A stretch of 64,000 bases of DNA from Amanita rubescens (Eukaryota; Basidiomycota; Agaricomycetes; Agaricales; Amanitaceae), in NCBI GenBank assembly GCA_015039365.1, contig WION01000008.1:620001-684000 (forward strand). Direction: 5' to 3'. The position numbers and the translations under genes were made by a program. The notes beneath the pieces were generated by a model, which did not search any database, was not told the DNA's origin, and saw only the letters and a program-made list of their open reading frames with translations. The first letter of the stretch is position 1. Every line of letters begins with the position of its first letter. Shown piece after piece: positions 9,811-24,187 of this stretch.

Positions 9811-12800
9811 TTACATCAGGCAACCTCCAAATAGCGCCTGGATATCTTCTGCGAGCTTGTTGGCGTCAGGCGCGCTCGCGTAGTCCTGTACCATCGGTTT
9901 GAACGACTCCCAGAATTCTGTGAAATCAAAGTCGATAAGCCCATTCTGCAATATTGGTTCAAGAGTGGGGTCCGTGATTGGAATATTGCCTTCGTTCTGG
10001 ACATGAAAATCGGAGGATAACTGGGCAAAAATATCCAGGTCTGAAGGGCCCGAACCATCCGAAGATAAGGCTGATAATAGTGGATCAAATAGATCTTTCG
10101 CTGCTTTCAGTCCCTTCACTGTCCGACTCCTGGAAGGAAGGTGACGTGCTTTCTTCAATATCGGAAGTAGGAACAGGCAAATCAATCAGTTCCATAGTCG
10201 TCGTCATCCTGGTCTTGGGGTGTTAATGTTGGGCTGCTTGGAGGTGGAGAAGATGGCGGAAGGCCAGCCCAATGCTGCCTAACAGGAAGTTCTTGCCCAT
10301 CATCCTCTCCTTCGATATTGGATGACTTTTCATCAACACCGAAACTGCTTGAAGTTGGCGCATCGTCTTCACCGTCGCTGGCGGTTGGTAGTGAGCTCGG
10401 TGGACCATCAATCTCGTCCCAGCCATTATCTTCCTTGACCTTCCCATTCCATCCATCTGCCCCTCCGATACTTCTTCCAGACACAACAGCCTGAATCGGC
10501 GACATCTTGGTCGCTCTGCTTCTCGTGCAAGGTGACGGAGAACATCCAAGAGGACTTGCAATGCCTGCCAAGTCGACCCGCACTTTTAGCCTTGGGCGTA
10601 GGTGTAAAGAGAGAACTTGAAGCATTATCCGGTGTAAATAACGGCATAGAGAATTTCCGCGGAGGCGTCTGAGGTATATGCAATGTCGATGATAATCTGG
10701 GTGAACGTGGAGGAGATGACAGTCCAGCACTTGACTGTTGGAGGCAAGAAAAAATATCATTCGACGTCTCTGAAGCTGCAAACACAGGGACAGGAATCGT
10801 TGACAGCAACAGGCGCAGGGAGGATCCGACTTCGGTGCATCCAATGGCTTTGGCTTGGCTTTGGCTTCAATTCAGCTCTCGATTCCTGCCTTAGTCCTCT
10901 TATAACTCAAGCTTGATTTTTTCCTGACAGCCTCCCGCTTCCATTTTCTTCTTCTCTTCCGCTTCTGCCAATGCCCGTTGTGCCTCTTCTGACAAACGTG
11001 GCTGCGTTGCGGTATTCGTTCGTGCCCATTCGGGAACAACATATCGTTGGCGTGACTGTGCGCCGGGATTTGGTCTCGAAGGCGACGATGCGAGCCCCTT
11101 TGTTCCTGGAACGTCTTGATGTAGGAGAGTCAAAAAAGTCAGCATTGACATCAGCATTAGACTTGGGTCGAGGAGGAGAGCTGCGAGTTTCAAGAGATGC
11201 TCTATAATAAGAATTTATGCCAGGCCTAGGGAGAGCTTCGCCAGCAAGCCTTGGATAATGTCGGAGATCATTCGGGTTCCTGTCATAAATAGGTATTGGA
11301 TCCTGACGTTCTGCGTTTCCGTGGTTGAGATTGTCGATGCAGTTCCCTTCGCTCTGTGCGTTCCCTCTCTTTTTGCTTAATTCTCTCTGATTCTCTCTCA
11401 TCCATGAAGTCACTCAGAGTACGTTTGCGCCGCATGGTTGTTGTATTTGTCTGCTCATTCCTACATTTACTTGTTAAACGATTCGAGAAACCGACCTCAA
11501 ATACATACCTTTGACTTAAGACACTGTGGTTGGGATTGCCTGAATCTGTGGGTGGGGTGCCAGATTGTGCTACATTATTACTACCTTTGGGATCGGAGAA
11601 GTCCTTGTCTCCACGCCTACGGAATGCCAGAGGATCTACGTTTTCCTTATCCAGAATTATCACATCTTCATCTTGGTTTGTAGTTACCGTTGATCCATGG
11701 CTTGGATGAGTACTATCAGATGGTGGCGGTTGGCTCGCATTTTGAGAGGTCTGCTTGATACACTGAAGACAAAAGTTGTTTCAGCGCATTGATCAACAAT
11801 GGATTAGGTTCCTGGTCCTCTGCAATCTGTTGACCACTAGTTGGAGAGTCGATCGTGCCAAACGTAGCAAGCAGAGCTGCATTCTGAGCGCTGGCGTTCG
11901 ACATCGACGCGAGAAGTTCCATGAGAGAGTTGTAACTATGCGTTTGAGCTACAACTGCTGCAGAGGAGTTGGACTAGCGATGATTGAATTTTTGTGCTTT
12001 CCGTCGCTGAATTGCATGAGTTCTGTTCGCCAGGCTTTGTTTCTGGCAGGAACTGGATGTTCTGTGTCAGTAATGTCGTCGATTTGAAGCCCAGGCTCTA
12101 ACCTGGAGGTCGCCATTACTCTTATCCGATACCAAAGGGTCCTTCAAGAGATCAACGCCACCACTAGAATTCTTTGGTCTTCCTTTCTTCTTCAGAGGAC
12201 CAATATAAGTCTCGGATGCATACATTAATTTGTCCGATTCGGTTGTTGGTGTGGTGGATGGCTTCGGAACTTTCTTCGGCTTGGATTTTACCTTATTGCG
12301 TGCTCGAATTGCGGCTAATGTCTTGGCTGCTGCAGGCGAGCGTGAAGAAACCGTCGTGTCTGCATCGTTTTCGCAATGTACTTGTTTCGCAAGAGGATTA
12401 GTTAACTGAAGCATGTTGGGGTCCACCGTTGTAGAAGAAGTAGCCATCAGAGTAGGCTGCATTGACGAACACATGCCCAAAGGCTGGCCCCAGGATTGCA
12501 TAGTTGTTGAGAGTGATGTTCTTTGCATTGCCGCAGTCTGACAAAAGCGTTAAATATGGCAAGCAAGTGATCATGGCTGCTCGTACCTCTCTCAAGGCAA
12601 ATATGACTTCTAACGCCCCTTGTCCAGTACCGAGTCTGACTTGTGTTCCGGTCACGACCGCGCCATCTCTCTCATCCGCGTGCAGCGCCCAGGACATCAA
12701 TCCTAGGCCAACCGCCACAGCGCAAGGTTGTTCCTGTTTCTTCTCCTGTGTTTTAACAGCGGCGGTGGCGTTGTTTGAGTTGGATATGTTCATTGGAGCG

Positions 12801-13063
12801 GGGGCAGAACTGGACTCCAAAGGGTCAAGTACATAAACAGAATAATCTCGGTTGTTGTCTTGTATGAGCTCGGGACTCGATCTGCATATGGTGTCTAGAC
12901 ATGCTTTGAGTGACACGGTTGCAAATTTCGGTTGTGTTGAATGCTCCTTCGTGTCGGAAATTAGACTAACAGGCACGGGAGAATGAGAGCGAGCCAGAAT
13001 GTATTGGGGTGAGCTGTTGATGGTGTAGAGAATCCGGAGATTCAATTTGGTTGGACAGGCCAT
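9811..13063 (-). CDS. Spt21/Ams2-type transcription regulator (histone-gene activator family)
   Basis: The N-terminal exon carries the Ams2/Spt21 domain: LNLRILYTINSSPQYILARS ... VSLKACLDTICRSSPELI ... YSVYVLDPLESS, ending in LSWAL/GLMSWALHADERDGAVV-type sequence. In yeasts this family promotes histone gene transcription and silencing. The rest is low-complexity: a basic AT-hook-like stretch (KVKSKPKKVPKPS), DEDVIILDKENVDPLAFRRR, Arg-rich RRKRTLSDFMDERESERIKQ, and an acidic C-terminus ending DIQALFGGCLM. I could not confirm a GATA-type zinc finger. In the last third the frame changes between FTPTPKAKSAGR and LAGIASPLG (about 10566-10580) and again near 10890, so the annotation there is tentative. 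The start is the ATG of MACPTKLN. Confidence 0.7.
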
Positions 13064-13155
13064 CGTCGTGGCGCCAGGCGCGTAGTAGTGAGCACTGCTG
13101 GTCACACCGTGACGACCCGCGTTTAGTACGTAATCATTGATTAGATTAGATTATC

Positions 13156-13979
13156 CTACACTTCAAATGCAATATTGATAGATGAACGGCGTTCAGCCGC
13201 ATTGGGAATCCGAATTAAAGACTTCGATAAAGACCCTGAACTTTTCCAACCTGGTAGGCCTGACAGTAGTCCTCGAGGCGCTGGAGCGTCCGTTACAGTC
13301 GCCTGGGTATCTGGTAGACGCAATTTGGTTGCACAATTACAGCCAGGGAGGCATGGCACAGTCGACAAGACTTGATCTTCGTTTGCATCATGGGGCTCCA
13401 TTTGCGGAAAGGAATAACAACAAGGGAAATAAAATGCAAGTACGATGGGTACCGGAAAAGGCGATGGGGAGGAGTCTATATCGCGTGCCCAGACGTTACG
13501 ATCAAAAGCTGCAACAGTCAGAGTTGCTGTGAGGATAATTCCAGTTGTATAGAAAAAATCTAAGAGAAGTCGTGATTTCGAACATTGAATACTGGTCTGT
13601 CAGGCTTACGGATTATGCCGTTGATCAGAATGAATATTTGCAACACCAAAGGGGTATCAGATGAACGAGCAGCTTCCGGCGTGAACGCCCCACTGACAAT
13701 AGCCAGTGCCAACACTAAGAAAGCATTCTTCTTAGACAGGGAGTACACAGAAAATTGGTGGACTGACTGAGGTGGAAGGGAAAAAGAGCAAACGATCCAA
13801 TAACCTCTGATCCAACAGATTGATTATCCCTAAGCACGAATTTGCGTGTGATGCTAGCGCGACTTTAAGACAGGCGTTGCATGTGAATAGAGAACGTACG
13901 AGAAGACAGCCCTGAAGATGCTGATAGTTTGGATTGAAACCACCATCCACCCGACACGAAGGTGACTGAAGGCTTGCAT
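13156..13979 (-). CDS. Predicted multi-pass membrane protein, unidentified
   Basis: Minus-strand frames contain several hydrophobic segments: VGWMVVSIQTISIFRAVFSY, KKNAFLVLALAIVSGAF, TPLVLQIFILINGII and FFYTTGIILTATLTVAAF, followed by a polar tail ending RRSSINIAFEV. One intron fits at about 13562-13613. The layout (helical N-terminal half, Ser/Pro-rich cytosolic tail) recalls the large fungal families of small integral membrane proteins, but I cannot name it. The start at 13979 is only the first plausible ATG; an upstream exon may exist toward 14200. The stop lies 93 bp upstream of the Spt21-like start codon, in tandem. Confidence 0.45.
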
Positions 13980-14269
13980 CAAAGACAATGTAAGACCGAT
14001 TGAGGTGAATGACAGTAGGATCGTGAAACCTTGCTTGGTATTAGACTTCAGGAACCTTTCCGAAGGCTATCCTCACCTGTTAGAACACGGACGAAACGTC
14101 CTGAACCGGAGAGCCATGGCGGAGGCAGGACCAGGCACGAGAAATTAAGGCGCTGAAAGAAGACCAGAAATCCATAATTTGGGGTTATTGAGGGAGGCTG
14201 ACCGTGGCTGGCAGGCTCAAGTCTCGGAAGAACGGAAAAGCGAAACAAGCGGACTCGACAAACTTGGTC

Positions 14270-15888
14270 ATGCCCGCCGCCAGGCCGGTCATTACTTCAA
14301 CAGTCCTTGGGAAGCGGAAAACTCAAGAATACGTTCTTCGCCTCACTTCCAGTCCTGAACCATCAACAAACGATTTGGATTGCCCAACCTCCGCACAGCC
14401 AATACTCGTGAATGGTGTTCTTGTAGAAAAAACTAAAAAACGATATAAATGTACATTTTCAAGCTGTGATAAGGCCTATACAAAGCCATCTAGGCTGGCT
14501 GAACATGAACGAAGCCATACCGGAGAGGTGTGTCGAATCCATATTTTCAAAAAAGAAAACCACTTCCCCTGAGCAACTACTTACAGCGACCATTCGTTTG
14601 TGATACCTGCAATAAATCATACCTCAGAGAGACTCATTTACAAGCTCATATACGGTCACATCTCCCCCAATCTGATAGGCCGTTGGCTTGTTCGGAGCAG
14701 AGCTGCGAAAAGCGATTTTGGACTTCGCAACATCTCCGTGTTCATCTGGAATGGCACAAGGGACACCAAACCATTTGCTGTGAGTTTTATTTTTATTTTT
14801 AAAAAAGGCCTTGGCATGGCTCATAGATTAGTAGTGTACCGAAGAAAATTGCAATGAAGCATTCGCAAAACAAAATCAGTTGCGTTCGCACATCTGTTCA
14901 GCTCACTGCGCCTCCAGGCACGAAGCCATATATATGTGATTACGATGGTTGCACAAAGTCTTTCGCTACCAATCAACACCTACGCACTCACAAAAAGACG
15001 CATGACGGTATGGTCGTATGTATCATAATAATGAGGGAGTAACCGCTCGACAGAAAAACGGTATACTTGCGTACACAGCTCTTGTCTAGCAGCGTCAAAC
15101 GAAGAACCAATTTTTTTCTCGACATGGACAGCGCTCCAACAACATATGCGAATCGAGCATCCTCCCTCCTGCACGCACCCGTCATGCAATGGACGCGTTT
15201 TCGCCTGTCAGAAAAACCTGCGAGAACACCAAAAGCTTCACGCCTTGCGTGATCTAGAGGAGCAGCTAAATTCTGCCGTAATGTCCGGAACCGAGAATAC
15301 GGACCAGCCGCCGCTAAAAAAGCGGCGAGGAGGCGAATTAGGGAGAGATTGGAAATGCACGACAGATGGCTGTGAGAAAGATTTCAAATCGGTAAGACGG
15401 AAAGTTATTTACTCTGCGAAACGGTGAACCGACCCGAATGTAGAAAAAGGCCCTGAAGACACATATAAATGTGAAACACTTGGGTCAAAAGGATTTTGTG
15501 TGCACACAGTGCGACGCAAGATACGGCTACAAGCGCCTCCTTCAACGTCATCTTGCTAGACAGCATGGCCAGGACATCAGACAAGTCTGACGAATCTGAA
15601 AGCAGCGCAGATGAGGGCGATGAGCATAGGGGAATGGACATCGACACTATCACAGGGCATGCGTACCGCAAAAGGGCAGAAGCGAACCAGCAAAAAGGAT
15701 TGCGCTGTCCTTACCCCGACGTAGGGCAGATTAGTTTGGAGAAGGTTATGGAGGGATCAGAGCGTTGCGATTATATGTTCACACGAGCATATGATGTACG
15801 ACGACATCTATTATCGGTGCATGGGCTAGAAATAGACAAAGAGACCATGGATCACTGGGCGGAGAAACGGCGAAGGGGAGGCGTATAA
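14270..15888 (+). CDS. TFIIIA: Transcription factor IIIA (C2H2 zinc fingers, 5S rRNA gene)
   Basis: RNA polymerase III initiation factor that binds the 5S rRNA gene. A run of C2H2 fingers is readable in order: YKCTFSSCDKAYTKPSRLAE, FVCDTCNKSYLRETHLQAH, ACSEQSCEKRFWTSQHLRVH, CTEENCNEAFAKQNQLRSH, YICDYDGCTKSFATNQHLRT, then YTCVHSSC, CTHPSCNGRVFACQKNLREH, WKCTTDGCEKDFKS and FVCTQCDARYGYKRLLQRH, plus a C-terminal finger-like RCPYPDVG...CDYMFTRAYDVRRH. Linkers such as TGERPF and PPGTKPY are typical. Three breaks of one surplus base lie at about 14761-14765, 14904-14908 and 15568-15590; each restores the next finger. Start: first ATG in frame (MPAARPVITS). Confidence 0.85.
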
Positions 15889-16139
15889 TCAGCGCTTCTA
15901 CTTCGCTTCTACTTAGCTTCTATCGCCGCGTCCTAGCCGATTAGAACGCAGGGTTTTCGTATAAGTATTGGTAAAGAGTTCCATGATTCTGTCAAATGGC
16001 TACTCGCGTCTTGTGGCTAGTGTCCATCCTTGCTGTCGTCCTTAAATCATATGCCTCCCACGATGGCCCTGACGACAGCCTTAGCCTAAAGCAAAACGTT
16101 TTAAAAGGCGAGTTTATTTTTTTTTAATTCGGCTCCAGT

Positions 16140-18285
<2,146 letters not shown>

Positions 18286-18402
18286 AGGTCTGGACGAAGG
18301 AGATTCGTTAACAGTCGTTGTCCCTAACCATGCGATCCAGTATCTGTCTATACAGGAAGGATAGGTAGGGATAAAATATATGTTGATGCTGCTTTAGAAC
18401 CC

Positions 18403-19730
18403 TTACTCCATGCTACCAACTTGTTCCTCGACAATTTTGCCCTTGGCTTTGAGCTCTGCCTGCGATTTCTCGACTTGGTCTTGCACGAATTCGATTGATT
18501 TGAAATACTTAACGGTCTTCACATGCAATTCTAGATGCGCAATAAGCCACTGCCAGGAATCATGAACCTGATCATACACGTACCTGCGGTGGCATCCTCA
18601 TCTACGACGATGAGAGCCCAAGAGTGGAGTTGAAGAGCAGAAAGAGTCCACTGGTAAATGGTAAGCCTAAGTCTAAAGCGGAGCGTGTGGTTGACGACGT
18701 ACAAGGTGATTCACGCCCTCCTCTACGAACATGTTGTTAACATGGTAGTTATGAAGAGAGCAGAAACCTACCAATCGCCTTGCTAAGTGCGAGGGCTTTT
18801 CTCTGACCAGTAACGACAACGATGACCTCTCGGCTGTCAAGGACAGTCCCTACACCGACTGTGAGCGCCATGCGAGGGACAGCGGCAATATCGTTATTAA
18901 AGAATCGAGCATTGGCAAGTATGGTGTCGTAGGCCAGTGTCTTGATACGCGTCCTAGAGGCAAGGGAAGAGCCTACAGACCACCACGATCATCGCATCTG
19001 GCAGATGAAGGTGAATTATTAGGACGAACCAGGTTCCTAACGATCTATGAGCGCGTATCGTGGAGGAGATTTTTGAGATGACGGTACGTTAAAGGCAATA
19101 TGACCATCTTCTCCAATTCCACCCAAGAAAAGTTCAATGCCACCACAGTCTTTAATCTTCTTTTCGTAGGCATTGCATTCTGCAATCAAGTCTTGTGCGT
19201 TGCCATCAAGGATGTTGACTTGGGAAGGTGGAATATCAACTGCGACTCATCAACACCATCGTACGTATGTCAAGTTGCATATATGCGCACTGTGAGAGAA
19301 GAATTCGCGAAACATGAATGTGTGGTACGACTCTGGATGGTTTTTAGGTAAACCAACGTATTCATCCATGTTGAAAGTGACAACGTTCTTGAAACTAAGG
19401 CAGGCAGAATTAATGAAATTGCCCGAAGAGATAAAGAGGACTAACGAAAGCTTGCCCTCTTTCACCATGCGGATGAGAGCCTTGTATGTCGGTATGGGGG
19501 AGGAGCCGGTTGGTAAACCGAGCACGAAGGGCTTTTCCGGCGTAGGGTTAAAGTCATTGATGCTATGAACTGGGTGACACAGCAACATCGAAAAGAGCTA
19601 GCATACAAACCGCTTGGAGATGTAGTTTGCAATGTATTTGCCAACTGCCTCTGGATGTTCGCGAATGATGAGACCTAGATGGAGAAGGGTGAGTGAGTAA
19701 CAGAGTCGATAAGAAAGAAAACGGACGCAT
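18403..19730 (-). CDS. NAG1: Glucosamine-6-phosphate deaminase
   Basis: Converts glucosamine-6-phosphate to fructose-6-phosphate and ammonia, letting the fungus use chitin-derived amino sugars. Readable blocks: [118 protein letters not shown] and [13 protein letters not shown]. The catalytic Asp (FNMDEY) and the GEDGHIAF loop are present. The start is inferred as a tiny first exon (ATGC at 19730-19727) spliced to GTCTCATC. It converges with the glucoamylase gene and is divergent from the TBC gene 118 bp away. Confidence 0.9.
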
Positions 19731-19848
19731 GATGGATGAACTCGGGTGGTATACTAGTAATACTACATACTAGCTACTTATATAGCTTCGATATGATGAA
19801 CGTGATATTCACTATCAGTATCCGAGTTCCCACGTAAGTTCAATCTGC

Positions 19849-21742
19849 ATGTCCACCAAGGCCACCTCCGCCCATCGACATAAACCCACCGTCGACTGGG
19901 GCGAGGACGACGCTTGGGACAGCGCCTCAGACTCAGACTCACCTCGCCCTTCTACCCTCGCCAATCGTTGGGGGTACACAAACATTGCCACCCCTCCTCA
20001 TTCATACCCAGACAAAAACGGCTGGACCATCGTCAGGAAATCACATCGCGAGAAACAGAGCCGAGACATCGATCCACCAAAGGCTGCTCACGATACAGAC
20101 GTAGATGGCGACATTGTTCTCGGCGAATCCGATACCGAATCTGCAACTGCGGACCACGGTCCTCCCTCAGCGTCAACCGACGTAAAATCAAAACAAGATG
20201 ACACCTCTCCCCGAGAAGATGTCGACGACATCGTCAAAGGTAGTCGATTCTTATTAGCTTTCACAATGACCCCTCATCTGCCTCAGATCCGTTAAATGGC
20301 ATCAAACATCGTCCAAGACGCAGAGATCCCTCACCGTCAATATCAAACGACATGCCTCCAGAAGAGCCCGAGCGATCCGAAAGGCTCATAAGAGAGCGGT
20401 CAGTACGTACGAGTCGCAGGCACAAATTCGTGGATTGTTTGTCTGGTCAAGACGTCAATATAGGTTAGTGCGTCCAGCGTAAACGAATTTCGTGCATGTA
20501 TGAATTAGAATGTAGTCGTGCTACGAAAGCTTGCATGGGCCGGTATTCCTCCCGATCTTCGTCCTATGGCGTGGCAGCTCCTATTAGTAAGTCGATGTAC
20601 CATCATCCGGTCGTATATGCAGAGCTGATTCGATGTATAGGGCTACCTTCCTCTACCAACACCTCTTCGATCGTCTACTCTAGCAAGGAAACGTGATGAA
20701 TACCTATCTCTCGTCCAGGTTGCATTTGCCCGAGGCAGAGAAGGACTCGACCAGCAGATCTGGCATCAGATCGAAATCGACGTTCCTAGAACGCGACCTG
20801 GTGTAAGATTATGGATGTATGCGGCTACTCAACGGGTAATACGTTTCATATTTTGATTGCTACGAATTGCTGAGTTAGTCTAGTAGAGTCTAGAGCGCAT
20901 TCTTTATGTTTGGGCAATTCGACACCCTGCTAGTGGCTACGTGCAGGGTATAAATGACCTTGTCACACCCTTTTTCCAAGTCTTCCTGTCAGCATACATC
21001 GGTATGTAATGCGTTACAGGGTTTCCTTGTAGCTGTGCTGACGCTTATTTAAGATTCGGACCCAGAAGTTTTTGACCCTGCACAATTACCGAAGCACGCT
21101 CTAGACGCTGTTGAGGCAGACTCATTCTGGTGTCTGTCTCGTCTACTTGACGGCATTCAAGATAACTACATATCTCAGCAGCCAGGGATACAGAGGACCG
21201 TTCGCAGAATGGCGGAGCTAGTGGGGCGGATTGATGGTCTGTCTCTGCGATCATCAGTATAAATGGTTAGTGCTGAGGCGGTTGATCCAGCACCTTTGTA
21301 TGCGCACCTGGAATCCCAGAACGTCGAGTTCATGCAATTTGCGTTCAGGTGGATGAACTGTCTGCTGATGAGAGAAATCAGTGTCCAAAATACGATCCGT
21401 ATGTGGGATACCTATCTGGTTTGATATTCTCTTGATATACTGTTCGAGAGGCTGATTAGGTTGTAGGCAGAGGGCCCCGATGCCTTCTCACAGTTTCATT
21501 TATACGTTTGCGTCGCTTTTTTGGTAAAGTGGAGTGAAAAGTTGCGGCAGATGGACTTTCAGGTATTATTTCCAGCCTCCGTGTGACTACTTGGATTGAA
21601 CACAACACAGGGAATCATCATGTTCTTACAGTCCCTGCCGACACAGGACTGGGGCGACCATGAGATTGAGATGCTTCTCAGTGAAGCGTTCGTTCTCAAT
21701 TCCATTTGGCATAATGCTCAGAGCCATTTTGGCGGTAAATGA
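19849..21742 (+). CDS. GYP1: TBC-domain Rab GTPase-activating protein (Gyp1/TBC1D22 type)
   Basis: GAP for Rab GTPases in Golgi traffic. An acidic, Ser-rich N-terminus (WGEDDAWDSASDSDSPRP) precedes the TBC domain, which starts at WAGIPPDLRPMAWQLLL. The catalytic arginine finger is in IEIDVPRTRPG and the glutamine finger in SGYVQGINDLVTPFF. Further blocks are ADSFWCLSRLLDGIQDNYIS, VEFMQFAFRWMNCLLMREI and DAFSQFHLYVCVAFLVKWSE. Roughly ten short introns are removed with frame kept; the exon join at IDAPLYAHLESQ uses an acceptor at about 21291. Both catalytic fingers are present, so it should be active. Confidence 0.88.
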
Positions 21743-21845
21743 TACGCTTTGCACAACACGGGATATCGGATTCATGGCAGTAAGGGTAATGCAATATTAT
21801 TGTAAAGCAACGTCAAATGTACAAATAAGAAAAGGCTAACAAGTG

Positions 21846-23969
21846 TTACCCTTCCCCAGGCGGGGGGAGATTTACTTCTCCTTCGATTGCCTCTTTTAGT
21901 TGTCGCGCTTGATCTTCCTCTGGAAGCCGTACGGTGTATGTCTGAGCGACGCCATTGTCATGACCTACAAATGTAAGGGTCTTTTTGGCTTGTGTCACCT
22001 TGAAACCAGGGTACAGCTTGAAATTCTAAGGAAGGCATGTGAGAAATGGGTTTCATGAGACGACCATGAGCTTACAATATTGATCTTGCCTGTTGAACTA
22101 TTCCGTAGTAACATCCGCCAAGCATCCATTTCTTTATGTTTCTTTAGCCGTAGGTAGCCTGCCACATATTGAGCCACCGTTTTCTTGACATATATTGAAC
22201 GTACCGACGCCAAGTTCCGCCCAACCTTGCCCACCTCGCTCATCTGGTTTCTTCATTCTATATGCTTTTACCTTGGCAGAATATGTGGTTTCCTCGTCTT
22301 CCTCCCCTTCGCCCTCAACATCATGAGGGGTAGGACATGATATGCCTGCTTTGGTGGCATCGTCGCCCTCAGTAGCCGCGCTGGCATCATCAGCGACGCT
22401 CCCTTCCTCGTCTTCTTCCGTTTTTGTCGACTCCTTTGCAGGCGCCAGTGCCCCAAAGGCTGTTGAAGGCTGTCCAAACGGAAATCCCGAGGTTGACGTA
22501 GCTGTCTTAGCCGAGTCAGCATCAGAACCCTTGGAACTGCCCGCGCCGCCAAAACCAAAACCAACAGGATTTCCGATGCTTCCACTTCCCGGGGGCTTCC
22601 CAAAACCTCCAAAGTTAGAGATAGTCGAAGAGGGTTGTGCGAAGGGGCTTGAACTGGGAGGTGCTGCAAATAGGTTCGAACTTCCAAAGGGAGATGATGC
22701 AGGGGCAGCAGTTGTCGAGGATGGACCGAATTTGAAACCAGAGGAAGAATCCTGTTTGCTTTTACTAAATGCAGAGGAGGCAAAACTATCAGATGAGGTT
22801 CCAAAGGTACAGGGTGTCGCGGTAGTTGTCGGCGTAGGTGTGGTTGTGGTTGTCCCAATTTTCGGCTCTGAGGAAGATGAAGGGGCCGTTGGCGGAAATT
22901 TGAATGGCGAAGACGTAGCGCTTCCTGTAATGGGGATCGTAGGCTTGAAACCGCCTCCGTTGCTCGTCTCACCCAGCTTAAACGCGGACGAGCCGAACGC
23001 CTTCGTTCCAAAAGAGAACGAACTCGGGGGCGCTGGCATAGCTGGAGGTGGTTTGGATTGATTCGATTCCGGCTTGCTAATTTCTGCCTTTTTCGACTTA
23101 TCATAGTCACCTTGTATCCGTGTTCGATGCGTCCTGTATTGTTCTATTATCTGGGAAATGTCTACGAAGGCGTCATCTTGAATAGCCTTGGTGACGGAAG
23201 CGAGTAGTGACACGTTCAGCCCTCGCAACTCCGTATAATATTTGATGGCTGAGTCGGTTGCAGAAGGCTCTGCCGTGATAGATGAGGGAACAGGAGCAGT
23301 CGGCGTCGAAGTCGCCTGCGTCGTACTGGATGACTTTGTCAGGGGGAAAGCAAGACTTGTCGCAATACCTGTAGAAGTTAGTTTCTGAGAGGCCGAAGAA
23401 TCGGGAGGAGCACCCAAGAAAGACGCGAGGGTCTTTGCGGTGCTGGACGCAGTGGACGACACCGTCGGTGACGGTGTGGCAAGTGTTCCTGGAGGCTGAA
23501 ATTGTGCTTCAGAAGAGGATAGGCTGGGGGGCTTTGTGGCGGTAACACCAAACGTGAATGCGCTGTTCGCGCTCGGAGCACCAAAGCCTGCGAAGCCGGT
23601 AAATTTGGGTACTGCAGAGGACACCTAGTATGCATTAGACTACGAAACGCTTCGTCCCCAGAGTGACACACACCTCGGGTACAGAATTGCCATTGGTCGG
23701 GGCCGCACTTCCCGCAATGGTACGCTTTGGAAGGCCTCGAATCCTATGTTCCGTGGTCAGACTTCGTGTTTCGCGTCCCGTTATGATAAACCGACCTTCT
23801 GGTCGCCAACATACTGTCATCTGCTTTCTTAAAAGTCGCGGCTACTTCCTAACCAAGCGCACGCGTAAACGCGGGAAGGGAAAATAGCAGATTAAATGTA
23901 GCTCACCTCGGTCTCTTCGTCCGAACCATCACCATCTTTTGTCAATTGCTTTTCTGCACCACGCTTCAT
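21846..23969 (-). CDS. NUP2: Nuclear pore protein Nup2/Nup50 with FG repeats and Ran-binding domain
   Basis: Mobile nucleoporin that binds importin-alpha and RanGTP at the nuclear basket. The N-terminus has the conserved MKRGAEKQLTKDGDG and RIRGLPKR block. A long FG-repeat region follows (SAFTFG, FSFGTKAFG, FKFGPSS, GFGFGGAG, FPFGQPS) with strong Ser/Thr/Pro bias and a large acidic linker (KTEEDEEGSVADDASA). The C-terminal RanBD reads SAKVKAYRMKKPDERG and WAELGVG, spliced to YLRLKKHKEMDAWRMLLRNS and FKLYPGFKVTQ. An intron of about 48 nt sits inside the RanBD (~22155-22203). The stop is after NLPPPGEG. A long open frame on the opposite strand is a by-product of the biased composition. Confidence 0.88.
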
Positions 23970-24187
23970 GGTAATAACCTGCTTAATGAGAGATGAGTAG
24001 GTCTGTACCTTGATCACACTTTCAGCGTGCCACAACACAAAGAACAGGTGTTCAGTTACAACAAGTCCAAACAATAATAGAAGTTGCATGTAATTCTTAC
24101 TACACACATACAATAGCATTACATGTTCATATTGTTACTAAGTCAATTGTATCTTAAAGAGCTTTCACGAGCGAGTTAAAAAACGTC

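Noticed and set aside
22342..23061. Long open frame on the plus strand opposite the Nup2 FG-repeat region
   Set aside because: It mirrors the biased Ser/Thr/Pro/Gly codon composition of the real minus-strand gene and shows no domain of its own.
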